Shown here one piece after another: positions 34,795-43,229 of a stretch of DNA of 52,667 bases (the stretch's first letter is position 1; every line of letters starts with the position of its first letter). Source of the DNA: UBA6927 sp022447855 (GTDB lineage Bacteria > Chloroflexota > Dehalococcoidia > Lucifugimonadales > UBA6927); contig JAKUTX010000011.1 of assembly GCA_022447855.1 (NCBI GenBank), positions 1 through 52,667 of the forward strand. The letters run 5' to 3'. The position numbers and the translations under genes are program-made. The notes beneath the pieces were generated by a model. That model ran no database searches, was not told where the DNA came from, and saw only the letters and a list, made by a program, of their open reading frames with translations.

Positions 34795-35377
34795 CCTCCA
34801 CCTTTAAATTCAAGGTATGCATGAGGATCCTCATTCTTTCAGAAGTACTCTCCTTATAATCGTCGGGGACATCCTCAGGGTGGGAAACTTTTAGACACAC
34901 CAAAATTGGACCACGTTCCTTCAAAACATTTTCTAGTTCGTTGTCGAATATCTCATAATCACTAAATTCAAAAGCTTTATTGTAACCCGCAGCTAATGCC
35001 ATTTCTTTAAAACTAAAATTTGATGAATTTGGTATTGGTTGAGATCCGGTAGTAAAATACACTTCATCCTCAAAAACAAAATGAATTAAATTTTCGGGTT
35101 TAGCGTCAGAAATTGTAACAAGACTCCCCAGATTCATTAATAAAGAACCATCACCATCTAAAACAAAAACTTTACGATCTGATAACGCTAATGCTAATCC
35201 CAATCCTATTGAAGAAGCTTTACCCATACCTCCAAACACAGGCAAATCTAGTTCTCTATGGACAGATACTTGATCCCAATATCGATTTGCAGTCATAGTA
35301 CTAACTACTATGGCAGATCCTCTAGTATTAGAAATTGATGCCACTGCATCTTTTGGTGATATCAATTTATCCTCCAT
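34775..35377 (-). CDS. ThDP-binding (PP-domain) half-enzyme 2, sulfopyruvate decarboxylase beta-like
   Basis: The 200-residue protein corresponds to a lone C-terminal PP domain of a ThDP decarboxylase, like ComE of sulfopyruvate decarboxylase. FGGMGKASSIGLGLALAL and VLDGDGSLLMNLGSLVT are clear. The Asn metal ligand of the usual DNGxYG is replaced by Asp (EDEVYFTTGSQ). No separate PYR-domain partner is encoded nearby. The upstream gene is a diverged paralogue. The two may form a heteromer or pair with an unlinked partner. Confidence 0.78.
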   Translation of the reverse strand: MEDKLISPKDAVASISNTRGSAIVVSTMTANRYWDQVSVHRELDLPVFGGMGKASSIGLGLALALSDRKVFVLDGDGSLLMNLGSLVTISDAKPENLIHFVFEDEVYFTTGSQPIPNSSNFSFKEMALAAGYNKAFEFSDYEIFDNELENVLKERGPILVCLKVSHPEDVPDDYKESTSERMRILMHTLNLKVEDGCFEK

Positions 35378-35384
35378 AGGTTAA

Positions 35385-35951
35385 TTAATCAAAGATTTTT
35401 ATTTGCTTCGACAACTGTCTCATTTTACTATGTGTAGACCCAACAAAATTGGACAAATTATTCGGATGTTCTACTTTCAATGACACAAATACAGGGCCAT
35501 CGTTTTCTAGTAGTAATGGTAATTGCTTATCCAAATTACTTTTATTGCTAATTTCAACCGAAATTGGATATCCTGCTCCCTTAGCTAATTTTTCAAGTCT
35601 ATTTGTTTTAAAACCAGGAATAACTTGTGAACCAGTAGTAAAATAGACTCCATCAGCCATAACAAAATGGAAAAAATTCTTTGGTGACTGGCCGGCGGTA
35701 GTAACTAATGAACCCAAATTCATCAATAATGAACCATCCGTGTCAATTAAAATTACTTTCAAATCTGGTCTAGCAATCGCTAAGCCTAGTGCCATTGATG
35801 ACGCTGAACCCATGGATCCTATACAAGGCAAATCCAGCTCTTTAGATTTACTTACTACATCCCAAACGTGGACAGCCGTAGCCATGGTGACGACAATCGA
35901 ATCTTCTCGAACGGATGAAATTGACTCCAATGCATCTTGATAATTAATCAC
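35385..35951 (-). CDS. ThDP-binding (PP-domain) half-enzyme 1, sulfopyruvate decarboxylase beta-like
   Basis: The 188-residue protein is a paralogue of the next gene: IGSMGSASSMALGLAIA and LIDTDGSLLMNLGSLVT align directly, as does GVYFTTGSQVIPG. The canonical GDG reads TDG, and the Asn ligand position is Asp (ADGVY). It may therefore be a structural or regulatory partner rather than catalytic. Its ATG overlaps the UbiX gene by 8 nt, showing coupling. The reaction is unknown. Confidence 0.75.
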   Translation of the reverse strand: MINYQDALESISSVREDSIVVTMATAVHVWDVVSKSKELDLPCIGSMGSASSMALGLAIARPDLKVILIDTDGSLLMNLGSLVTTAGQSPKNFFHFVMADGVYFTTGSQVIPGFKTNRLEKLAKGAGYPISVEISNKSNLDKQLPLLLENDGPVFVSLKVEHPNNLSNFVGSTHSKMRQLSKQIKIFD

Positions 35952-36549
35952 TTCCTATTCCTTTATATTGCATTGACATAGGCAAACATTCATTAATCTT
36001 CATTGCAACAAGAATCCGTTGGACTAAAAAATTGACTATCTCGTCAAGCGTTTTTAATTTTAAATAAAATGGGGGATCAGCCGGTAGTATAGTAGCTCCT
36101 GAACGAGAAAGAGAAGCCATATTTGAAAGATGAATATCATTCAGAGGCGTTTCTCTTGGCATAATAATTAATGGTCTCTTTTCCTTCAATGTAACATCGG
36201 CTGCTCTGCGAAGCAGATTATCTGAAAGTCCAGAAGCTATTGCCGAAGTTGTTGACATACTACAAGGTATTATGGCCATACCTCTAGTAGGAAATGTACC
36301 GCTAGCAATAGGTGCGGCCAATTCCCCTGGGTTATAAAATCTAAATTTTCCACTAAATTGCCACCGCTCTAGTGCTTCACCAAAAGATTCATCCATTTCA
36401 CCATTCCACACTAATCTTGATGGAGAGGATGCCGTAAGAACAACAGGAATATTTTTAGACAAAATCTCATCCACTAACTGACTAGCTATTATTACTCCGC
36501 TAGCACCTGTGATACCAATTACAACTGGATTAGAAATATTTTCTAACAA
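35944..36549 (-). CDS. ubiX: Flavin prenyltransferase UbiX
   Basis: The 201-residue protein makes the prenylated FMN cofactor required by UbiD decarboxylases. The N-terminal GITGASGVIIASQLVDEIL, the AIIPCSMSTTSAIASGLSDN region and RPLIIMPRETPLNDIHLSNM are UbiX signatures. The only standard start in frame is TTG 36549, directly after AAGG (no spacer), preceded by an in-frame TGA, so the exact start is uncertain. It sits between ubiA and the ThDP pair in one operon. Confidence 0.93.
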   Translation of the reverse strand: MLENISNPVVIGITGASGVIIASQLVDEILSKNIPVVLTASSPSRLVWNGEMDESFGEALERWQFSGKFRFYNPGELAAPIASGTFPTRGMAIIPCSMSTTSAIASGLSDNLLRRAADVTLKEKRPLIIMPRETPLNDIHLSNMASLSRSGATILPADPPFYLKLKTLDEIVNFLVQRILVAMKINECLPMSMQYKGIGSD

Positions 36550-36574
36550 CCTTCACATCCTAAAATTATTATAA

Positions 36575-37447
36575 TTATACTATTATAGACACCAATGTGC
36601 CCATAAATATTGAAATAGATACATAAGCATTAATTCGAAAAAATGATGGTCCAATTCTAGACAAATTTTCTGCTGAAATAATCAGGTGTTTATATAAAAG
36701 AAATCCGATAGAAATCATTATCCCAATGTAGTAAGTGAAACTAAGTTCCATCAAATACCCAAGTAACACCAACAAAACCAATGCCACTAAATCCAGTATG
36801 CGAGCAAATATTAGGGACAACCGAATTCCAAATTTTTGAGCTATCGAATGGAAACCATAATTCCTGTAAAAATCAAAATCTTGAACATGATAGATAATAT
36901 CAAAGCTTGCTGCCCAAAGTGCCACCGCGCAAGACAACAAAATTGGTTCAACATTTAATGTTCCTTTAACTCCAATCCATGCTGCAGAAGGCGCGATAGC
37001 TAAAACCCATCCAAGCATTAAATTTGACGCCCAAGTAAATCTTTTCGCAAATGGATAAATTAGCATATAAATTAATGCTACCGGTGCAAGGAAAAAAGAC
37101 AACCAATTAAGCATATATGCAGAAAACAAGAAAATTAATGACGCAAAAAAACTTATGGCAGACATATACCGTACGGTTAACAATCCACTTGGCAAGTGCC
37201 GATTTTTATTTCTAGGATTAATAGCATCAATATTTCGATCAAAAATCCTATTTGAAGCCATTCCAACTGTTCTTGCAGATACCATTGCTACAGATATCCA
37301 AGAAAATACCCACAATGAAGGAAAGCCCTGAGAAGCTAGTAGCATCCCAGTATAAGCAAAGGGTAATGCAAATATTGTCTCTTGGTACCTAATTGAATCT
37401 AAAAATAACTTCGTCCGATGAACAAAAAATTCATAGAAAACGTTCAA
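36575..37447 (-). CDS. UbiA-family polyprenyltransferase (quinone type, MqnP/UbiA-like)
   Basis: This membrane protein has about eight hydrophobic helices and two Asp-rich motifs: NRIFDRNIDAINPRNKNRHL and YHVQDFDFYRNYGFHSI. They bind Mg-prenyl diphosphate in enzymes that prenylate aromatic quinone precursors. The TTG at 37447 is preferred because it overlaps the UbiD stop as TTGA and has GGGAGAG upstream; an ATG at 37465 adds six residues. With UbiD and UbiX it resembles late steps of menaquinone (futalosine branch) or ubiquinone synthesis. Confidence 0.88.
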   Translation of the reverse strand: MNVFYEFFVHRTKLFLDSIRYQETIFALPFAYTGMLLASQGFPSLWVFSWISVAMVSARTVGMASNRIFDRNIDAINPRNKNRHLPSGLLTVRYMSAISFFASLIFLFSAYMLNWLSFFLAPVALIYMLIYPFAKRFTWASNLMLGWVLAIAPSAAWIGVKGTLNVEPILLSCAVALWAASFDIIYHVQDFDFYRNYGFHSIAQKFGIRLSLIFARILDLVALVLLVLLGYLMELSFTYYIGIMISIGFLLYKHLIISAENLSRIGPSFFRINAYVSISIFMGTLVSIIV

Positions 37448-38904
37448 AACCCAAAACTCTCCCATTTGGAATCAATTACTCTTTTAACCTCATCTGTCAT
37501 TACTATGTCAGGGGGCCAGTCTCTTTCAAACCCATCAGACCTATTTTTAATAGTCGCATCTATTCCTACTTTGCTGCCAACTCTCGGAGAACTAGATGCA
37601 TGGTCTAAATCATCAATAGGTCCTTCAGAAAACATTATATCCCTCTTAGGATCTATATTATTTGTTACTCTCCAAGCCACCTCAGACAAATTTTGGATAT
37701 TAACAAAATGATCTACAATAATTATAGTCTTTGAAAGCATCAGAAGTCCCAATCCCCATAATCCATGTAATACTTTTGATACATGTCCAGGATAATCTTT
37801 TCGAATTGAAACTATAACTAAATTATGGAAAACTCCTTCAGCCGGCATATTAATATCAACGATTTCAGGTAGTACCATTTGAAGTGCAGGAAGCATAATG
37901 CGTTCACTAGCTTTACCCATGAAAAAATCCTCTTTCGGAGGCCTTCCAACAAAAGTAGTCAAGTATAATGGCTGCCTTCGGTGAGTTATTGCTGTTAAAT
38001 GAAATACAGGATAATCTTCTGGCATTGAATAATAACCTGTATGATCTCCAAAGGGACCTTCCTTTTTTGTTTCTCCAGGAACAATATATCCTTCTAAAAT
38101 AATTTCAGCTTCAGCAGGAACTTCCAAATCAACAGTCTTGCATTTGGCTAAATTTACTGATTTGCCTCGTAAAAAACCTGCTGCAACGAATTCATCCATT
38201 CCTGGAGGAAGTGGCAATGACCCTGACCACACTGTTGCAGGGTCACCACCTAATGCAACCGCTACTTCAAGCTTATCTAGCCCAGATCTTTTGCCAGACA
38301 ATTCATGATGAAATCCTCCTTTATGAGTCTGCCAGTGCATTCCAGCTGTTTTTTCATCAAATATCTGCATTCTATAAATCCCAACATTCCTTTTAGAAGT
38401 AATTGGATCTTTAGAAATTACTAATGGCAACGTAATATATTTTCCTGCATCCATTGGCCAGCACTTTATCGCAGGAAGAAAGTCTAACCTTGCATCGTTT
38501 CCCTCAAGCACGACTTCTTGAACAGGCGCATTCTTAACCAGTTTGGGTTGTGTCCTAGCCACCGCTGCTAAATCAAACAATGAACTTAACTTACCCATAA
38601 GTCCTTTAGGAGGGGATTGAGCCATATCTAGAATTGCTCGAATCCGATTTGTCTGATCATCTATTAATTCAACACCAAGTGCCCAAGCAACCCTTTGGTG
38701 CGTTCCGAAAAGATTAATGACAACCGGGATATTTGTACCTTGTACGTTTTCAAAGATCAAAGCAGGACCTTGATTTAAAATTACACGATTAGTAATTTCT
38801 GTAATTTCCAACTCTGAACTTACAGGCTCAAAAATACGAACTATTTCACCTTTTTGATCCAAAAAATCAATAAATTCCTGTAGATTATTAAAATTCCAAA
38901 CCAT
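37444..38904 (-). CDS. ubiD: UbiD-family decarboxylase
   Basis: The 486-residue prenylated-FMN-dependent aromatic or alpha,beta-unsaturated acid decarboxylase is full length. Signatures include ELEITEITNRVILNQGPAL, the NVGIYRMQIFDEKTAGMHW region (prFMN/metal site), GPFGDHTGYYSMPEDYPVF (catalytic Glu/Arg region) and DYPGHVSKVLHGLWG. It is close to the decarboxylases called MqnL/UbiD. Its ATG overlaps the upstream fusion gene by 1 nt (TAATG). UbiX in the same operon would supply its cofactor. Confidence 0.93.
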   Translation of the reverse strand: MVWNFNNLQEFIDFLDQKGEIVRIFEPVSSELEITEITNRVILNQGPALIFENVQGTNIPVVINLFGTHQRVAWALGVELIDDQTNRIRAILDMAQSPPKGLMGKLSSLFDLAAVARTQPKLVKNAPVQEVVLEGNDARLDFLPAIKCWPMDAGKYITLPLVISKDPITSKRNVGIYRMQIFDEKTAGMHWQTHKGGFHHELSGKRSGLDKLEVAVALGGDPATVWSGSLPLPPGMDEFVAAGFLRGKSVNLAKCKTVDLEVPAEAEIILEGYIVPGETKKEGPFGDHTGYYSMPEDYPVFHLTAITHRRQPLYLTTFVGRPPKEDFFMGKASERIMLPALQMVLPEIVDINMPAEGVFHNLVIVSIRKDYPGHVSKVLHGLWGLGLLMLSKTIIIVDHFVNIQNLSEVAWRVTNNIDPKRDIMFSEGPIDDLDHASSSPRVGSKVGIDATIKNRSDGFERDWPPDIVMTDEVKRVIDSKWESFGF

Positions 38905-40049
38905 TAATCACTCTCCTGATTTCTTAAAAATGAAGATGACACATCATTACGGAATTCTGATTCAGGAATTTCGTGAAATATAGACCTAAAACCATCCGGG
39001 ATATCTAAATCTTTTAATGTTGTGAATTTTGTATCTTCTAATAATCTACCCGCTACCAAGAACTGACATCCTTGGGACTTGATTTGCTCCATCGCGGAAA
39101 AAACTTCAGAATCAATTCCATTGTAATATTTTTTGTCGAATAATCGTTTGGCCGTATCTGATCCTAAAATAAATGTACACCCAGGGAAAATATTGGATTT
39201 CTCTACAAATGTTGGAGCAGTAGTAATTAATACACTTCTTTCTTTTCCAATATTATTCAGCCTTAGAGACAATTCATCTTCAGACAAAGAACGCTTATCT
39301 ACATTATGCAAAGAAAGTTCGTAACAAATTTCAGTATCTAAAACTCTCTCCGCAATAGATGCTAAATTTTTATGTCCTGTATGTATGGGATTAAATGATC
39401 CAGGGAAAACCCCCTCAGAAATCAAATCGTCTGCTATTTGGTAACCATCAGGAGAAATTCGAACCGTCTTTATATGTCCATTGAAAATAGCTTCCAATGG
39501 ATTCTGATATTTGGTAGTTTCAGAAAAAATTTCTTCATCCTCTAACAAATCAATTTCTAAGTTAACCTTTTCATCTACCAAATCACATAAAGTTTGCAAT
39601 GCCATCGTACTAACAACTTCATCCTCTTTTGTTCGACTCCTATGTCCCTTTTTGAAAATTAAACTCCTAGATATCAAAGTATCTGAAGAATGTCCAACCA
39701 CATGAACTTCATGACTACCTTTTTTGGATCTATCTGTTGCAATAGAAGCCGTACATGCCAATCCTAGAACTGGATCTCTGTTAATTCTAAGAAATAAACT
39801 ACGAGAATAAGCAATCTTAGCCATTTTTTTTGCCACTGATAATGAAACAAATTTATTAGGACGACCGCCCAAAATCTTAATCATTGAACTTTCAGAATAA
39901 GGAATTTGCAAATCTAGAATTGTACGAGATGCACCAGGTTCAGTTAACAAATCATTAACAAAATTGGTTCCACCACCAGCCAATAAAAGTGATACTTTAC
40001 TGGAATTCCCATGAATTCTTTGGATGATTTCAGATTTGGATTTACTCAT
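38904..40049 (-). CDS. CinA-like / nucleotidylyltransferase fusion protein
   Basis: This 381-residue protein has an N-terminal CinA-C-like domain (LAGGGTNFVNDLLTEPGASR to ~residue 165), related to NMN deamidase PncC. A C-terminal nucleotidylyltransferase carries FPGSFNPIHTGHKNL (HxGH near residue 223) and a final SSSFLR motif, as in NadD/NMNAT. The catalytic Ser of the PncC ESxTGG motif is not present (LAGGGT), so deamidase activity is doubtful. The ATG at 40049 is preferred over TTG 40058. It leads the seven-gene operon and overlaps ubiD by 1 nt. Similar two-domain proteins exist in eukaryotes, as far as I recall, with unsettled function. Confidence 0.8.
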   Translation of the reverse strand: MSKSKSEIIQRIHGNSSKVSLLLAGGGTNFVNDLLTEPGASRTILDLQIPYSESSMIKILGGRPNKFVSLSVAKKMAKIAYSRSLFLRINRDPVLGLACTASIATDRSKKGSHEVHVVGHSSDTLISRSLIFKKGHRSRTKEDEVVSTMALQTLCDLVDEKVNLEIDLLEDEEIFSETTKYQNPLEAIFNGHIKTVRISPDGYQIADDLISEGVFPGSFNPIHTGHKNLASIAERVLDTEICYELSLHNVDKRSLSEDELSLRLNNIGKERSVLITTAPTFVEKSNIFPGCTFILGSDTAKRLFDKKYYNGIDSEVFSAMEQIKSQGCQFLVAGRLLEDTKFTTLKDLDIPDGFRSIFHEIPESEFRNDVSSSFLRNQESD

Positions 40050-40221
40050 AATAAACAACTTGTTTCGTGTATCCTAAATATTAATAAATCATATTACAAT
40101 TATTATTAATCCCTTTATTTTAAGTTATATTAGAACACTTAACCAACAACATGCAGTAATTAAATAAAAAGCGTAAAATATCGAAGCCTTAAAACTCAAA
40201 ACTCAGCGTAGATATTTAAAA

Positions 40222-40264
40222 AAGATAATTTTTTTCAACTCCATATAGTCACAAAAATTATCTT
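40222..40264 (+). promoter_or_regulatory. Long AT-rich hairpin before the KtrB-type gene
   Basis: AAGATAATTTTT (40222-40233) pairs perfectly with AAAAATTATCTT (40253-40264) around a 19-nt loop. The 3' arm ends 12 nt before the GTG start, with AGGAT just outside the stem. It is placed to influence translation or mark the leader. No known c-di-AMP or other riboswitch consensus is visible in the 227-nt gap. Confidence 0.5.
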
Positions 40265-40276
40265 CAGGATAAATAA

Positions 40277-41644
40277 GTGAACGATACTAGAAAAGAATTC
40301 TCAATACCTTCTCCTCTAATACCAATTGCTTCACTTTTAGTAGTAATAATTATTTCATCAATCCTACTTGCAATGCCTGGATCGCAAAGTGGAGATGAAG
40401 AAATCACCATTAGCACAATTATTTTTACTTCTATTTCTGCCTCTACACTGACTGGGTTAACTATAGTATCTACAGAGACAGCTTGGACAATTCTCGGCAA
40501 ATCTATCATTCTCGGCACCATTTACATTTCCGGAATTATATATGTCACACTTTCTGTAATGTTATTAAATATGTTTACAGCGCATGGAATAATCCAACAC
40601 GGAATTACATTCAATCCTAAAATTTCAATTACAAATTTAAGAAAATTCAAGAATTTAATTAAATCGGTAATCATATTAAATACTTCTATTCAACTAATAG
40701 CGTTAGTTATATTGGCAACCAAGTTATATCTTTCTCAAGATATTTATAGAGAAATAACAAATATAAAAGATGTCATATGGATTTCTTTATTTCACACTGT
40801 ATCGGCATTTAACAACAGTGGTTTTTCAATTATCCATCATGATGTTCATTGGATAGCTAGGGATCCAATTATAATATTAGTAACCATAGTATTAGTAATA
40901 TTAGGATCATTAGGATTTTTATCATTGTCAGATTTGTTCAGAAACAGAGATTTTAAATCATTAACTCTCAATACAAAAATAATTTTAGGAACCATAATTT
41001 TAATAATTTTGTCCGGCAGTATCCAATTATTTTTTACCGAATTGCAAAACAATCTTACTCTGGGGAAAATTGATTTCCTAGATAAACTTTTAATTTCAGG
41101 ATTTAACGGATCATCCGCACATACATCTGGGTTTACATTAATAGATTATTCAAAAAGTCATACCGTGACTCAACTATATACATCAATCACAATGCTTTTT
41201 GGAGGAGCTCCAACTTCAGTGGCTGGCGGCATAAGACTCACTACAATAGCAATAACATTTCTTTCGATTATAAGGATCATTCAAGGAAGAAACGACATTT
41301 CAATTTTTGGAAAAACAATCAACCCATTTCAGGTACAAAAGGCATTTATAATCTCAACCTTATCACTTTTTACTTTTCTTATACTATTTCTCTTAATGAT
41401 ATTAGTTAATCATGAATTATCATTTTTAAAATTGCTTTTTCAAACATCATCGGCATTCGGTAATTCCGGATTAGCAAATGGACAACTTAATGAAATCTCT
41501 TCATACGGCTTATCATTTTTATCATTAGCAATGATTTTAGGCAGGATATTGCCTATTTCCGCAATGCTTTTTATTAACCAACGAGCATCCTATTCAGATG
41601 ATGATATCTTTCAGTATCCAGAAGAACGGGTTACAATAGGCTGA
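40277..41644 (+). CDS. Potassium uptake channel subunit, TrkH/KtrB family
   Basis: The 455-residue membrane protein has about ten hydrophobic helices in four M1-P-M2 repeats. The selectivity-filter glycines are in SASTLTGLTI, VSAFNNSGFSI, GSSAHTSGFTL and SSAFGNSGLAN. Together with the downstream TrkA/KtrA-like protein it would form a gated K+ (or K+/Na+) importer. The start is GTG 40277 with AGGAT upstream. A long hairpin lies just before it. Confidence 0.92.
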   Translation: MNDTRKEFSIPSPLIPIASLLVVIIISSILLAMPGSQSGDEEITISTIIFTSISASTLTGLTIVSTETAWTILGKSIILGTIYISGIIYVTLSVMLLNMFTAHGIIQHGITFNPKISITNLRKFKNLIKSVIILNTSIQLIALVILATKLYLSQDIYREITNIKDVIWISLFHTVSAFNNSGFSIIHHDVHWIARDPIIILVTIVLVILGSLGFLSLSDLFRNRDFKSLTLNTKIILGTIILIILSGSIQLFFTELQNNLTLGKIDFLDKLLISGFNGSSAHTSGFTLIDYSKSHTVTQLYTSITMLFGGAPTSVAGGIRLTTIAITFLSIIRIIQGRNDISIFGKTINPFQVQKAFIISTLSLFTFLILFLLMILVNHELSFLKLLFQTSSAFGNSGLANGQLNEISSYGLSFLSLAMILGRILPISAMLFINQRASYSDDDIFQYPEERVTIG

Positions 41645-41669
41645 CTTTAATCAATGTTTTTGGTGAAAT

Positions 41670-42356
41670 ATGCGTAATCAAGTGATAGTAATTGGTCTTG
41701 GACGTTTTGGATCTAGTATTACTAGTACTTTGTATAATCTAGGGCATGATGTACTAGCAGTAGACTTAGATGTTACTCGTGTCCAAAATATAGTTGGGCA
41801 ATCTACTCACTCAATTTCTGGTGATGCTACTAATGAACAACTACTTAGAGAAATCGGTATCCAAGAGTATACTGTTGCAATTGTCGCAATTGGGGCAAAT
41901 ATAGTAGCAAGTATCATGACAACTGTATTATTAAAAACAATGGGGGTTCCATACATTGTCGCTAGAGCAACCAATCCATTACATGCCAACACATTAAACA
42001 GACTAGGAGTGGATAGGGTAGTACAAACTGAATCTGAAATGGGAAGTAGAATTGCTCATAGTCTATTCTCTCCCGACGTACAAGAGTATATCGAATTATC
42101 ATCTGAGTTTGGGATAAGTAAAATTCTTGCACCTAATCAGTTCCAAGACAGGTATCTTAAAGATTTAGGATTCTCTGAATCTAAGAACGGTTCAGGAATT
42201 TCTGTTCTTTCTATTAGAAGAGGCTCAAAAATTACACTTATGCCTGACATTGATACTCAGCTTAAAGAGGGTGACACATTAATTCTCGCAGGAAAAGACG
42301 AAGATATTAATCAATTAAATTTAGGGAATGGAGATAATGAAACCCCTCCTAGGTGA
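41670..42356 (+). CDS. TrkA/KtrA-type potassium channel regulatory protein
   Basis: The 228-residue cytosolic protein contains an RCK-N Rossmann domain (VIVIGLGRFGSSITSTLYNLG; Asp at the end of strand 2 in LAVDLDV). A C-terminal RCK-C/TrkA-C domain runs from ~residue 145 to 220 (VLSIRRGSKITLMPDIDTQLKEGDTLILAG, two adjacent blocks). It binds nucleotides and gates the KtrB-type channel encoded 25 nt upstream. Confidence 0.92.
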   Translation: MRNQVIVIGLGRFGSSITSTLYNLGHDVLAVDLDVTRVQNIVGQSTHSISGDATNEQLLREIGIQEYTVAIVAIGANIVASIMTTVLLKTMGVPYIVARATNPLHANTLNRLGVDRVVQTESEMGSRIAHSLFSPDVQEYIELSSEFGISKILAPNQFQDRYLKDLGFSESKNGSGISVLSIRRGSKITLMPDIDTQLKEGDTLILAGKDEDINQLNLGNGDNETPPR

Positions 42357-42382
42357 GCTCAATACGAAAGAGAATTTCAAAG

Positions 42383-43219
42383 ATGATGAGTGAAAATCGA
42401 ATTGCCTTCTTAGGGCCAATAGGGTCATATTCTGAGCAAGCTGCGAAAAATTATAATCCTAGTGCCAATCTAGTTCCTTATACATCTTTCAGATTGATTG
42501 TCGAAGCTGTAGTGAATGGAAAAATCGGTGAAGGGATATTACCAATAGAGAATAGTCTAACTGGGTCAGTAATAGAAAATTTAGAAATACTAGTAGAATT
42601 CCAAGATATAAAAATAACTGGCGAAGTAGTTATTCCAATTCATCATTCATTAATCGTTAAAACAGGAACCAAAATTGATCAAGTAAAAACGGTCTTTTCG
42701 CATCCTCAAGCTCTATCTCAATGCAAAAATTTCCTATCAAAAAATTTACCCAACGCATCATTAATAGCTTCACTAAGTACTTCAGCCTCGATAGCTGACA
42801 TGATTAATTCAAATATTATTTCAGCGGCTATCGCAAACCCCAATGCCAAATCTGAAAAAGGAATTGAAATTCTTAAAACTCGGATTGAAGATTATCCTAA
42901 CAACGCCTCTCGATCTATAGTAATTTCTAATTCCGACAATCTCCAAACTGGAAATGATAAAACTTCTTTATGTATATCCTTTGATTCTGATAAAGCAGGA
43001 ATTCTTTACAATGTTCTTGGGGAATGTGCTAAGCGTGGTGTGAACATGACCAAAATTGAATCACGTCCAAGCAAAATCAACCTAGGGAATTACATATTTT
43101 TCATAGACATAGAGGGACACCGAGAAGACAAAATTACAAATGAAACGTTGACCGCAATCGAATCTAAAACAGAAAAATTCCTTATGTTGGGATCATATCC
43201 TAAAGCGCAATATAATTAG
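42383..43219 (+). CDS. pheA: Prephenate dehydratase
   Basis: The monofunctional enzyme converts prephenate to phenylpyruvate. The N-terminal IAFLGPIGSYSEQAA, GILPIENSLTGSVIENL and HPQALSQC are family motifs. The usual TRF catalytic motif reads SRS (NNASRSIVIS), a notable deviation. A C-terminal ACT domain has the Phe-binding ESRP (ITKIESRPS-like, TKIESRPSKINLGNYIFF). ATG 42383/42386 fits the family start; an in-frame GTG at 42353 would overlap the potassium gene's stop by 4 nt. It is probably in the same operon. Confidence 0.9.
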   Translation: MMSENRIAFLGPIGSYSEQAAKNYNPSANLVPYTSFRLIVEAVVNGKIGEGILPIENSLTGSVIENLEILVEFQDIKITGEVVIPIHHSLIVKTGTKIDQVKTVFSHPQALSQCKNFLSKNLPNASLIASLSTSASIADMINSNIISAAIANPNAKSEKGIEILKTRIEDYPNNASRSIVISNSDNLQTGNDKTSLCISFDSDKAGILYNVLGECAKRGVNMTKIESRPSKINLGNYIFFIDIEGHREDKITNETLTAIESKTEKFLMLGSYPKAQYN

Positions 43220-43229
43220 TGTGTTTCAG

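Noticed and set aside
40050..40276. c-di-AMP (ydaO-type) riboswitch before the potassium genes
   Set aside because: The GC-rich conserved core of that riboswitch is absent; only an AT-rich hairpin is seen.
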